From Corynebacterium aurimucosum ATCC 700975 (GTDB lineage Bacteria > Actinomycetota > Actinomycetes > Mycobacteriales > Mycobacteriaceae): a stretch of 64,000 bases of DNA. Location of the stretch: positions 105,482 through 169,481 of the forward strand of contig NZ_VDTC01000008.1 in assembly GCF_007672725.1 (NCBI RefSeq), written 5' to 3'. Made by a program: the position numbers and the translations under genes. The notes under the pieces are model-generated. The model was not told where the DNA came from, did no database searches, and worked only from the letters and a program-made list of their open reading frames with translations. Below, one piece after another: positions 25,290 through 35,145 of the stretch (positions are counted from its first letter, which is position 1; every line of letters begins with the position of its first letter).

Positions 25290-25394
25290 TTAGAGCAGGC
25301 CGATCAGCTTGGAAGCGCCGTCAGCCATGGTGCCCAGACCGTAGAAAATGTTGAGCAGGAGGCCGATGATGCCGGTGGAAGAAAGGGTACCCAT
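25290..25394 (-). CDS. porA: PorA-like cell-wall channel peptide
   Basis: A 34-residue gene that is easily missed. It reads MGTLSSTGIIGLLL then NIFYGLGTMADGASKLIGLL. A GGAGAT ribosome-binding site lies seven to eight bases upstream. The peptide is a single amphipathic helix ending in KLIGLL, similar in character to the C. glutamicum PorA end. In C. glutamicum PorA and PorH together form the main outer (mycolic-acid) membrane cation channel and are O-mycolated. The order groEL2-porH-porA-ppk2 is the same. At 34 residues it is shorter than the 45-residue C. glutamicum PorA. Serines near the N-terminus are possible mycolation sites (inference). Confidence 0.82.
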   Translation of the reverse strand: MGTLSSTGIIGLLLNIFYGLGTMADGASKLIGLL

Positions 25395-25452
25395 TTGAAA
25401 TCTCCTTGGGATTGAAAGTGTGTGTTTAGTGCTGCCCTAAAGGGAAGCTAGT

Positions 25453-25632
25453 TTACTTCTTGGAGGACAGGCCCTCGAGAACGGAGGTATCCGGCTTAAC
25501 CGGGTAGTTTTCCGTGGTGGCAGCGCCGGAGATGAGGTCAAAGACGCTAGCGAAGCCGCCGAAGAGCTTCTTGATGCCGTCAGCGAAGTCAGCGAAGTTA
25601 CCGAGCTGGTCACCGATGAAAGAAAGATCCAT
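25453..25632 (-). CDS. porH: PorH-like cell-wall channel peptide
   Basis: The ATG at 25632 gives 59 residues beginning MDLSFIGDQLGNFADFADG; C. glutamicum PorH also begins MDLS and is 57 residues. GGAG lies seven bases upstream. The peptide is acidic and amphipathic with FGGFASVFDLISG in the middle and a charged C-terminus. No signal peptide is present, as in known PorH/PorA. The longer frame upstream (27 more codons) lacks support. It probably forms a heteromeric mycomembrane pore with the PorA-like peptide 58 bases downstream. Confidence 0.85.
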   Translation of the reverse strand: MDLSFIGDQLGNFADFADGIKKLFGGFASVFDLISGAATTENYPVKPDTSVLEGLSSKK

Positions 25633-26126
25633 TATGGTCTCCTCTTGTGAAGTCCGGGTAGAGAAATTGCCCGGAGGGGTTTGCAGTTTGCAGACACCCT
25701 CAGCGGGCGTCACACGAAACTATTTTGGCACACCACTGAAACATTGCAAGTGGATTCGTGGGTGACTTTTCGAGCACAGCGCTTCGAAAATCAGATTCAC
25801 TTTTCAGGTTATTTATTCACCATTTGTTAACCTAGCCAGCAACAATGCGCCTATCTGCGTAAATGAACGGCGGCGGGTGTCCTGCCTCAAAAAATCTTCG
25901 TCGAAACGTAACGCGAGCCCCTAAAATTGCGATTCATAGGCCCGATTTACGGAGTAATTTCGCCACATTTTTCTCGCGGCAACATCGCGTATTACCCCTA
26001 TCCGGGGGAGCAATAGGATACAAAAGGGTCTCAAGACGAAGAAAGCTCCCCACGGTCAACCGTGGGGAGCATCTATTTTGCTAGTAGCTGAGGCCGCAAG
26101 ACGCCTCAGCCCGGGGAAGGAGCGGA
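25633..26126 (-). other. intergenic region upstream of porH and downstream of groEL2
   Basis: About 490 bases without a convincing gene. It is clearly more A+T rich than its surroundings between about 25730 and 26040, as expected for the strong porH promoter and leader. A 73-codon frame at 25863-26084 lacks a ribosome-binding site and family features. The groEL2 terminator lies at 26045-26070. Confidence 0.6.
26045..26070 (-). terminator. groEL2 terminator
   Basis: GCTCCCCACGG (26045-26055) pairs with CCGTGGGGAGC (26060-26070) across TCAA. On the minus strand the stem is followed by TTTCTT, 57 bases past the groEL2 stop. Confidence 0.82.
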
Positions 26127-27809
<1,683 letters not shown>

Positions 27810-27895
27810 TCACGTCTGATCTATGACGGACGCCCGCGACGGCACGGCTGGCGAGTGTTCTCCAGCCCCAACCACATAGATGACTCTGTTTATTT

Positions 27896-27922
27896 CTGGC
27901 ACTTGCCATGTGGAAGTGCTAG
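27896..27922 (-). promoter_or_regulatory. CIRCE element (HrcA operator) of groEL2
   Basis: CTGGCACTT, nine bases, then AAGTGCTAG. The arms match the CIRCE consensus (TTAGCACTC, N9, GAGTGCTAA) well, with one mismatch between the arms. It lies about 125 bases before the groEL2 ATG. HrcA-CIRCE control of groEL is established in actinobacteria. Confidence 0.82.
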
Positions 27923-27980
27923 CGACCATTCTGGCACTCAGACCTAGCGACTGCAAGGTTCAACACGAACGCTATAAGCG

Positions 27981-28008
27981 AACGGGCGGTGCAACAGCAC
28001 CGCCCGTT
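27981..28008 (-). terminator. terminator-like hairpin downstream of the OPT transporter
   Basis: AACGGGCGGTGC (27981-27992) and its exact complement (27997-28008) are separated by AACA. It lies 55 bases past the OPT stop on the minus strand and is followed there by a short T-rich stretch. Confidence 0.72.
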
Positions 28009-28012
28009 AATA

Positions 28013-28046
28013 CGAACCGCCCACTAAATCGAACCGTCCATTAAAC
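28013..28046. repeat. two tandem 17-base imperfect repeats
   Basis: CGAACCGCCCACTAAAT and CGAACCGTCCATTAAAC lie head to tail (three differences), with partial copies on either side (CGCCCGTTAATA before, CGAAGTCC after). They occupy the space between the OPT stop and its hairpin. Confidence 0.7.
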
Positions 28047-28063
28047 CGAAGTCCTAGCTCCGC

Positions 28064-30037
28064 TTAAGCCTCGGCCTTCTTCGCCGTCCACTTGTACGCC
28101 GCAGCAATGCCGCCGACGAAGAGGATGACGCCGACGATCTTGGCAGCAGTTCCGCCCTCGAAGATCTCCAGCGGGGACTCGCCGCCCGACGCCGCGATAA
28201 TTCCGGCATTGACCACGCCGAAGAGGGACTCACCGACGATGAGGCCGGTAGCCAGCAGCGTGCCCATGCGCTTAGCAAAGTCCGGCTTGGACTGGCGTAC
28301 CGCCCAGCGGTTATAGAAGTAACCCAAGATGGCACCAATCGGCACCACAATCGTGATGGCCGCCGGCAGGTACATGCCCATACCCACCGCCAGCGGGGAC
28401 AGGGAGTACTTGTCCGTGAAGTGGCGCAGGCACTCGTCAACGATGATGATGACGGCACCAATCGCCGCGCCCAGACCAATGAGATCCCACGGCAGCGAGT
28501 TATCAAAAATGCCGGATGCCACCGAGGACATCAGCGCGGCCTGTGGTGCAGCCAGCGCGTCCTCACCGGCGCCCTCCATCCCCTGGAAACCAAAGCCGGT
28601 GAGCATGACCTGCAGAATCGGCGGAATCACCAAGGAGCCGAAGAGGACACCGATGATGAGCGCTACCTGCTGCTTCCACGGCGTCGCACCAACCAGCTGA
28701 CCAGTCTTGAGGTCCTGCAGGTTGTCATTGGAAATAGTCGCGATGCCGAAGACGATGGCCGCGGTAAACAGCGTGTAGGCCACCAGCGAGAGCGGTTCCG
28801 CCTCAGTACCGCGCGTCACGGCGGCAATCAGCAATGCAGCGGCGATAACCGCGATGATGCCGATAGATGAGATCGGCGAGTTGGACGCACCAATGAGACC
28901 AGCCATGTAGCCACACACCGACGCGATAACGAGGCCCACAAGCAAGGTAAAGAGTACGGAGACCGTGATGAGGACGGCCATGTGGTCATGAATATCGGTG
29001 CCGCGCACGAAGCTCCACAGCAGCAGTCCAATCGGGACCATGAGAAGAAGGATGGTACCAACGACATACGGTGCCGGAATATCGCGCTCCTCCACCGCCA
29101 CCTGGTGGCCGTCCTTGCGGTTGCGGGAGGACGCGAAGGACTCAGCCATGCCCTTGACAATCGGACCGGAAATCTTAATCAGCGTCCAAATGGCGGCGAT
29201 GGCCATGGTGCCCACGCCGATGAAGCGGATCCTGTCGGAGAAGACCGTGTCGACGGTGTCCATGATCGTGGCCGGGTCACTCAGTGCCTCCCCACCGGTG
29301 AGGATGGGCAGCAGGATGAGGTAGGAAATGACCACGCCGACGAGCATGGCGATACCCACCGCCAAGCCCACGAGGTGGCCAACACCGACCAACGCCAGGG
29401 ACAGGGAGGTGCCGAGCGTCGTCGCACCCGAGCCCAGCTTGAAATAGGTGGCCACCTCAGAGGCTGCAGCCTTCATCGCGGCAAGCAAAGCCATGACGGC
29501 GGAAAGGATGCCACCGAAGACGATGACGCGCAGGCCCTTCGCGTTTCCCTCGTGCGCGGCCTCACCGTCCTCACCAGAGCTATCGCCCACCTTGAGAACC
29601 TCGGCCGCGGCCACGCCCTCCGGGTAGGGCAGATCGGAGCCCGTCACCAGCGCACGGCGCAGCGGGATGGAGTACATCACGCCGAGCACACCACCGATGG
29701 CGCAGACAGCGGCGGTATCGACGAAGGAGAAGCCCTGCCAGTAGCCCACCATGACCAGGCCGGGGAGCACGAAGATGATGGCGGACAAAGTGCCGGCTGC
29801 CGACGCGATGGTTTGCACAATGTTGTTCTCTTTGACGTTGTGCCCGGCGAAGCGGCGCAGCACCGCCATAGAAATCACGGCAGCGGGAATGGACGTGGCA
29901 AACGTCAGACCCACTTTGAGGCCCAGATACACGTTGGCGGCGGTAAAAATGAGAGTGATGAGCCCACCAATGATGATGCCCCGGAGCGTAAGCTCGCGGA
30001 CCGTGGACTGGGAACCTTCGGCGGTGGTAGTCGCCAT
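28064..30037 (-). CDS. OPT-family oligopeptide transporter
   Basis: A 657-residue integral membrane protein with about fifteen hydrophobic segments. It has OPT-family features: an N-terminal ANVYLGLKVGLTFATSIPAA segment (residues 34-53), the LPYPEGVAAAEVLK motif near residue 140 and NDNLQDLKTGQLVGATPWKQQ (in parts) near 430. OPT proteins import small peptides or metal-chelates using the proton gradient. It is divergent from an M20 dipeptidase across 97 bases, which fits peptide uptake followed by hydrolysis. The ATG has AGGAC-like ribosome-binding sequence (AAAGGACCTGAC) upstream. Confidence 0.92.
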   Translation of the reverse strand: MATTTAEGSQSTVRELTLRGIIIGGLITLIFTAANVYLGLKVGLTFATSIPAAVISMAVLRRFAGHNVKENNIVQTIASAAGTLSAIIFVLPGLVMVGYWQGFSFVDTAAVCAIGGVLGVMYSIPLRRALVTGSDLPYPEGVAAAEVLKVGDSSGEDGEAAHEGNAKGLRVIVFGGILSAVMALLAAMKAAASEVATYFKLGSGATTLGTSLSLALVGVGHLVGLAVGIAMLVGVVISYLILLPILTGGEALSDPATIMDTVDTVFSDRIRFIGVGTMAIAAIWTLIKISGPIVKGMAESFASSRNRKDGHQVAVEERDIPAPYVVGTILLLMVPIGLLLWSFVRGTDIHDHMAVLITVSVLFTLLVGLVIASVCGYMAGLIGASNSPISSIGIIAVIAAALLIAAVTRGTEAEPLSLVAYTLFTAAIVFGIATISNDNLQDLKTGQLVGATPWKQQVALIIGVLFGSLVIPPILQVMLTGFGFQGMEGAGEDALAAPQAALMSSVASGIFDNSLPWDLIGLGAAIGAVIIIVDECLRHFTDKYSLSPLAVGMGMYLPAAITIVVPIGAILGYFYNRWAVRQSKPDFAKRMGTLLATGLIVGESLFGVVNAGIIAASGGESPLEIFEGGTAAKIVGVILFVGGIAAAYKWTAKKAEA

Positions 30038-30134
30038 GTCAGGTCCTTTCTAAAAGAATTTGGACTAGAACCATGAATATATTACTACCTAACGCTCGGC
30101 AGGCCGATTCGAGGATGCGAGTAGGTTGGAGGGC

Positions 30135-31502
30135 ATGAGCAACATTTCTGAGTTTGTCAGCAACGACCGCGATACCATTTTCCAGCAACTCAAGGAGCTC
30201 GTCTCCTTCAATTCTGTCCACAACGAGCCGGGCCTCGAGGACCAGCCCGCGAAGGCTGCCGAGTGGGTTCAGGCCGCGCTTGTCGACGCCAACTTCACCC
30301 CCGAAGCCATCACCACCGCTGATGGTTCCACGGCGATCGTCGCCAAGCGCCCCGGCAAGGAGGGCGCGAAGACGGTGCTGCTGTACTCGCACTACGACGT
30401 GGTTCCTGCCGGAAACCCCGACGCGTGGGACTCCGATCCTTTCACCCTGACTGAGCGCGAGGGCCGCTGGTACGGCCGCGGCGCCGCGGACTGCAAGGGC
30501 AACGTGGCCATGCACCTCGCCGCGCTGCGCGCGCTCGACGCTCAGGGTGGAACCGATCTCAACCTCACCGTGCTCATCGAGGGCTCTGAGGAACGCGGCG
30601 GCGAGGGCCTGTCCGCGCTCATCGAGGAGCGCCCGGAGCTCTTCGCCGCCGACGCCATCCTCATCGCCGACGCCGGCAACGCCAAGGCAGGCGTGCCGAC
30701 TTTGACCACCTCCCTGCGCGGCGGCTCCCAGATCAACGTCAAGGTCTCCACCCTCAACTCGGCAGTGCACTCCGGACAGTTCGGCGGCGCGGCTCCCGAC
30801 GCCGTCAAGGCCCTCATGCGTGCACTGGATTCCCTGACGGATGAGTACGGCCGCACGACTATCGACGGCGTCGATTGTGAGGGCACCTGGCCGCTGGCCG
30901 AGGGGCAGGACACCGCCTACCGCGAGGAGGACTTCCGCGCCGACGCCCAAATGCTCGAGGGCACCGAGATCATGGGCGCGAAGGATCCGAAAGGCGCCAC
31001 CGCCATCGCTGACATGATCTGGGCCCGCCCCGCCGTGACCGTGACCGGCTTTACCTCCACCCCGGTCTCCGAGGCGGTCAACGCCGTGCCCGCTACCGCC
31101 GAAGCCAACATCAACCTGCGCACCCCCGCCACCATGGACCCCCGCTCCACCGCGGAAGCAGTGGCCGAGCACCTGAAGAAGCACATTCCGTGGGGCGCGC
31201 ACATCGAGGTCACCATCCTCGAGGCCAACCTGGGCTTCGAAACCGATCCGTCCAAGCCAGCCGTCGCCCTGCTCGGTGAGTGCCTGGGAGAGGCCTACGG
31301 TTCCGAGACCATCACCCAGGGCATGGGCGGCTCCATCCCGCTGACCGTGGAGCTGCAGGAGAAGCACCCGAACGCAGAGATTGCGCTCTTTGGTGTCGAG
31401 GAGCCGCAGTGTACCATCCACTCCGCTAACGAGTCGGTCGACCCGACTGAGATTGAGAAGATTGCGATCGCTGAGGCTCTCTTCCTCCAGCGCTTCGCTT
31501 AA
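30135..31502 (+). CDS. M20 family metallo-dipeptidase
   Basis: The ATG at 30135 gives 455 residues; the frame is open from a TTG nine bases earlier. A TAGGTT box seven bases upstream suggests a leaderless transcript. The zinc-binding and catalytic residues are visible in LLYSHYDVVPAGN (His86, Asp88), GRGAADCKGNVAMH (bridging Asp near 120), IEGSEERGG (Glu pair near 153) and the C-terminal CTIHSANE. The inserted dimerisation domain runs from about 190 to 330. It probably hydrolyses dipeptides in the cytoplasm and is paired with the divergent OPT importer. Confidence 0.94.
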   Translation: MSNISEFVSNDRDTIFQQLKELVSFNSVHNEPGLEDQPAKAAEWVQAALVDANFTPEAITTADGSTAIVAKRPGKEGAKTVLLYSHYDVVPAGNPDAWDSDPFTLTEREGRWYGRGAADCKGNVAMHLAALRALDAQGGTDLNLTVLIEGSEERGGEGLSALIEERPELFAADAILIADAGNAKAGVPTLTTSLRGGSQINVKVSTLNSAVHSGQFGGAAPDAVKALMRALDSLTDEYGRTTIDGVDCEGTWPLAEGQDTAYREEDFRADAQMLEGTEIMGAKDPKGATAIADMIWARPAVTVTGFTSTPVSEAVNAVPATAEANINLRTPATMDPRSTAEAVAEHLKKHIPWGAHIEVTILEANLGFETDPSKPAVALLGECLGEAYGSETITQGMGGSIPLTVELQEKHPNAEIALFGVEEPQCTIHSANESVDPTEIEKIAIAEALFLQRFA

Positions 31503-31512
31503 GCGGCACTAT

Positions 31513-31544
31513 CCCGCCCGGCAGAGCCATCCGCCGGGCGCGGG
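31513..31544 (+). terminator. hairpin after the M20 gene
   Basis: CCCGCCCGGC (31513-31522) and GCCGGGCGCGGG (31533-31544) pair with a two-base bulge, ten bases after the stop. No T-run follows, so termination strength is uncertain. Confidence 0.5.
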
Positions 31545-31624
31545 CTCGCTTACTCCTGGATGCGTTGGTGGCGACATGGCGGAACGCCAACAGGAGACAC
31601 AGGCATAACTGTATGAAACGAAAA

Positions 31625-31645
31625 TCTGAAAATTGGGATTTCAGA
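31625..31645. promoter_or_regulatory. inverted repeat upstream of the mrp operon
   Basis: TCTGAAA (31625-31631) and TTTCAGA (31639-31645) are exact complements across ATTGGGA, in the 180-base gap before mrpA. Position and symmetry suggest an operator; nothing identifies the regulator. Confidence 0.4.
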
Positions 31646-31681
31646 CTGTATCGTGAGCACTAGTGAACGCCCGCCGCTGCG

Positions 31682-34645
31682 GTGGGGTTTGCCCAGTCCC
31701 CGACAAGGAAAGGACGCCACCGCAACCTCGTGCTCACTCTCTTCAGCGCCTTGGTACTTACTACCATCGTCGCTCCATTCCTCCTTTTCTATCTCGGCCG
31801 CCGCGCCTTCGGCCTCCTTGCCGTCGTGCCCGCGGTGGGCTTCTTTTGGGTGCTCCAACAGCTCACCACTGGAACGCTGCGCGACGGCAACCAGCTGGCG
31901 TATGACCTCGACTGGATGCCCGCCGCGCACCTAACGATTAACCTGCGCATGGACGCGCTTTCCGCGCTGTTCAGCCTCATCATTTTGGGTGTGGGCGCGC
32001 TGGTCTTGCTGTATTGCTGGGGTTATTTCGACCACTCCCGGCGCCGCCTTGCCCTCTTCGGTAGCCAGATGGTGGGCTTTGCCACGGCCATGTATGGCCT
32101 GGTCATTTCCGATAATTTCCTGCTGCTCTACGTCTTCTGGGAAATCACCTCCCTGCTCTCCTTCCTCCTGGTGAGCTATTACGGCGAGCGCGCCTCATCC
32201 CGGCGATCAGCGCAGCAGGCACTCATGGTCACCGTCCTCGGCGGCCTGGCCATGCTCGTGGGCATTACCCTCCTCGGCCGCCAGACCGGTGCGTGGTCCT
32301 TCAGCGATATCGCCGCCACCGAGGACCTGGCCAACACGCCCTTCCTCACTGTGGCCATCGTGCTGATTCTCTGCGGTGCGCTCTCCAAGTCCGCCATCGC
32401 CCCCGCGCACTTTTGGCTGCCCGGGGCCATGGCCGCGCCGACCCCGGTCTCTGCCTACCTACACTCCGCGGCGATGGTGAAGGCCGGCATCTACCTCGTC
32501 GCACGCCTAGCGCCTTCGGTACATGACATCCCCACCTGGCATCTCGTGGTCATCCCCTTGGGTGCGTTCACCATGCTGCTCGGCGGTTGGATGGCGCTCA
32601 AGCAGCGCGACCTGAAGCTGGTTCTGGCCTACGGTACCGTCTCGCAGCTGGGTTTTATCACCGCCATCATCGCCATCGGCTCCCGCGAGGCCATGCAGGC
32701 AGGCCTGGCGCTGACCTTTGCGCACTCCCTCTTCAAAGCAGCGCTCTTCATGATCGTCGGCGCCATTGACCACTCGGCGGGCACGAGGGACATCGACAAG
32801 CTGGCAGGCCTGGGCAAGAAGAAACCCGCGCTGTACATCCTGGCCATCCTCCCCGCGATGTCGATGGCCGGTATCCCGCCGCTGCTGGGCTTTGTGTCCA
32901 AGGAGGCCACGCTCGAGGCGATCATGCACGAGGAGCTCTTGGTCGGCATGCCACGCAACATGCTGCTCGTAACCGTCGTCGTCGGCTCCGCGCTGACCAT
33001 GGCCTATGCGCTGCGCTTCCTATGGGGTGCGTTCTCCTCGAAGGGGCAGGAGGAGCCCTCTGAGGCAGTAGCGAATATGCACCACATCGGCCCCTTCCTC
33101 TGGGTTCCTCCGACGGCGCTGACTCTGCTGACCATCTTCTTTGGTCTGCTGCCGCTGCCTTTGTCCCACGGCATCACGCAGCACCTAGACAACACATTTG
33201 GGGCGGAGCAGACCTCCGAACTAGCGCTGTGGCATGGCTTCACCATCCCGTTGCTGCTCTCCGTGCTCATCATCGTGGCCGGTTCTCTCTTGCACTGGCA
33301 GCGCCAGACACTCACGAAGGCCCAGTTCACCTACCCGGCCTTGGGCTCGGCCGACGACTCCTACGACGCCGTCATCAACACCCTGCGCCAACTCTCTCTG
33401 CGCATCACCGCCTCCACGCAGCGCGGTTCGCTGCAGTTCAACCTCACGGTCATCTTTGCCACGCTCATGGTGCTGCCCATCGTCATGCTCATCAACGGCG
33501 ATATCACCCACGTGCACATGATCGTTGCTGAGAACCCCTGGCAGGCTATCGCCGCGGCGATCATCATCATCGCCGCTGTCGCCGCCACGGTGCTGAATAA
33601 CCGCCTCTCCGGCGTCATCCTGGTGGGCGTGACCGGCTACGCCTTGTCCTTCATCTTCGCGCTTCACGGTGCCCCGGACTTGGCGCTGACGCAGCTCCTC
33701 GTGGAGACCATCATCATGGTGCTCTTCATGCTGGTGCTGCGCCGCATGCCGGCGAATACCGAGTGGAAGCAGGACCCCAAATCCGGCCGCCTGCGCGCGT
33801 GGCTGGCGGTGGGCGTGGGCCTGGCCGTCACCGTGGTGGGCATGTTCGCCATCAACGCCCGGCGCGAGGAACCCATCTCGCAGTACATGCCGGAATTGGC
33901 CAAGGAGATCGGCCACGGCGCCAACACGGTCAACGTCTTGCTCGTGGACCTGCGCGCGTGGGATACCTTCGGCGAAATCACGGTGCTCATCATCGCGGCG
34001 ACGGGAATCGCCTCACTGATCTACCGCACGCAGAGCTTCACCCGCTCCTCCCGCCGCCCGACTTTGCAGGTCACCGGCCGCCGCTGGCTGGCCGCGGGTG
34101 TGGAATCGGAGAAGGCGCTCAACCGCTCGCTCATGGTGGACGTGAGCACCCGCATCCTCTTCCCCTCGATGATGGTGCTCTCCCTCTACTTCTTCTTCGG
34201 CGGCCACAACGCCCCCGGCGGCGGTTTTGCCGGCGGCCTCGTGGCGGCCTTGGCGCTGATTCTGCGCTACCTGGCCGGCGGGCGCGCGGAGCTCGATGAG
34301 GCGCTGCCTCTCGACGGCGGCCGCACCATGGCGGTCGGCCTGCTGCTCTCCCTCAGCGCAGTCATCACCCCGATGCTCTTGGGCTACCCGCCGCTGACCA
34401 CCGGGTACACGAAGGTCGGCGTGCCACTTATCGGTGATGTGTCCCTGCCTTCGGCGCTGATTTTCGACGCCGGTGTCTACCTCATCGTCGTCGGCCTCAC
34501 GCTCTACGTCCTGTCCTCCTTGGGCGCCAAGCTCGATGCGGAAGAAGAGATGCGTAAGCAACGCGCCCGCGACCGCGCCCGCTCCTTGGCACGCCGCACG
34601 AAAGAAAGAGAGAAAGCTGCCACCGCAGAGAAAGGACACGCCTAA
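31682..34645 (+). CDS. mrpA: Na+/H+ antiporter subunit A (MrpA with fused MrpB-like C-terminus)
   Basis: The 987-residue membrane protein is the large subunit of the Mrp cation/proton antiporter. Residues about 100-470 are homologous to complex I NuoL-type subunits: the SALFSLIILGVG, LLYVFWEITSLLSF and LCGALSKSAIAPAHFWLPGAMAAPTPVSAYLHSAAMVKAGIY segments (in parts) carry the proton-path residues. The C-terminal third includes ALHGAPDLALTQLLVET (MbhD-like) and an MnhB-like GGHNAPGGGFAGGLVAAL. MrpA and MrpB are thus fused, so no separate mrpB is needed. The GTG at 31682 is the longest start; a GTG at 31730, downstream of AAGGAAAGGA and directly at the first hydrophobic segment, is a serious alternative. 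The stop overlaps mrpC (TAATG). Confidence 0.93.
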   Translation: MGFAQSPTRKGRHRNLVLTLFSALVLTTIVAPFLLFYLGRRAFGLLAVVPAVGFFWVLQQLTTGTLRDGNQLAYDLDWMPAAHLTINLRMDALSALFSLIILGVGALVLLYCWGYFDHSRRRLALFGSQMVGFATAMYGLVISDNFLLLYVFWEITSLLSFLLVSYYGERASSRRSAQQALMVTVLGGLAMLVGITLLGRQTGAWSFSDIAATEDLANTPFLTVAIVLILCGALSKSAIAPAHFWLPGAMAAPTPVSAYLHSAAMVKAGIYLVARLAPSVHDIPTWHLVVIPLGAFTMLLGGWMALKQRDLKLVLAYGTVSQLGFITAIIAIGSREAMQAGLALTFAHSLFKAALFMIVGAIDHSAGTRDIDKLAGLGKKKPALYILAILPAMSMAGIPPLLGFVSKEATLEAIMHEELLVGMPRNMLLVTVVVGSALTMAYALRFLWGAFSSKGQEEPSEAVANMHHIGPFLWVPPTALTLLTIFFGLLPLPLSHGITQHLDNTFGAEQTSELALWHGFTIPLLLSVLIIVAGSLLHWQRQTLTKAQFTYPALGSADDSYDAVINTLRQLSLRITASTQRGSLQFNLTVIFATLMVLPIVMLINGDITHVHMIVAENPWQAIAAAIIIIAAVAATVLNNRLSGVILVGVTGYALSFIFALHGAPDLALTQLLVETIIMVLFMLVLRRMPANTEWKQDPKSGRLRAWLAVGVGLAVTVVGMFAINARREEPISQYMPELAKEIGHGANTVNVLLVDLRAWDTFGEITVLIIAATGIASLIYRTQSFTRSSRRPTLQVTGRRWLAAGVESEKALNRSLMVDVSTRILFPSMMVLSLYFFFGGHNAPGGGFAGGLVAALALILRYLAGGRAELDEALPLDGGRTMAVGLLLSLSAVITPMLLGYPPLTTGYTKVGVPLIGDVSLPSALIFDAGVYLIVVGLTLYVLSSLGAKLDAEEEMRKQRARDRARSLARRTKEREKAATAEKGHA

Positions 34646-35145
34646 TGGATGCCAACCTCATGCTCCTGCTCGCTGCGGGCGTGCTCTGCGGCGCCGGGGT
34701 CTACTTATTGCTGGACCGCGCGATGACCAAGATGCTGCTCGGCATCTTGTTGCTGGGCAATGGCGCGAACCTCTTCGTGCTCATGGCCGGCGGCAAGGCG
34801 GGCTCGCCGCCTATCGACGGCCGGACCTCCCTGCCCTATGGCGAAGAAATCGCCGATCCGCTGGCCCAGGCGATGATCCTCACCGCGATCGTCATTTCAA
34901 TGGCGCTGACCGGCTTCATCCTCACGTTGGCCTACCGCCAATACCGCTACCGCACCGCGGACGTGATTGAGGATGACACCGAGGACACCGCCATCGCGGC
35001 GATTGCCTCGCGCCCGGGCAATGCCTCGGCCGCCCCCGACCACGACGCCTCCAATGATCCGACCACCGGCCGCACCACGAAGGAAGGCGATAAGTTTGGC
35101 CCCGAGTTCTTCGAGGCTCCCGTGAAGGAGGCCACCGATGAGTGA
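34645..35145 (+). CDS. mrpC: Na+/H+ antiporter subunit C
   Basis: The 166-residue protein resembles NuoK. Three membrane helices lie within the first 100 residues, with LLGILLLGNGANLFVLMAGG near 31-50 and the conserved DPLAQAMILTAIVISMA near 71-87. An acidic, disordered C-terminal extension of about 60 residues is unusual compared with short MrpC proteins, but common in corynebacteria. It overlaps mrpA by one base and mrpD by eight. Confidence 0.93.
   Translation: MDANLMLLLAAGVLCGAGVYLLLDRAMTKMLLGILLLGNGANLFVLMAGGKAGSPPIDGRTSLPYGEEIADPLAQAMILTAIVISMALTGFILTLAYRQYRYRTADVIEDDTEDTAIAAIASRPGNASAAPDHDASNDPTTGRTTKEGDKFGPEFFEAPVKEATDE

Noticed and set aside
25863..26084. 73-codon open frame between porH and groEL2
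   Set aside because: No ribosome-binding site or domain is visible. It runs into the groEL2 terminator and lies in A+T-rich promoter-like DNA.
28982..30076. 364-codon open frame on the plus strand
   Set aside because: It is antisense to the OPT transporter gene, rich in His, Gly and Arg, with no recognisable domain and no ribosome-binding site.
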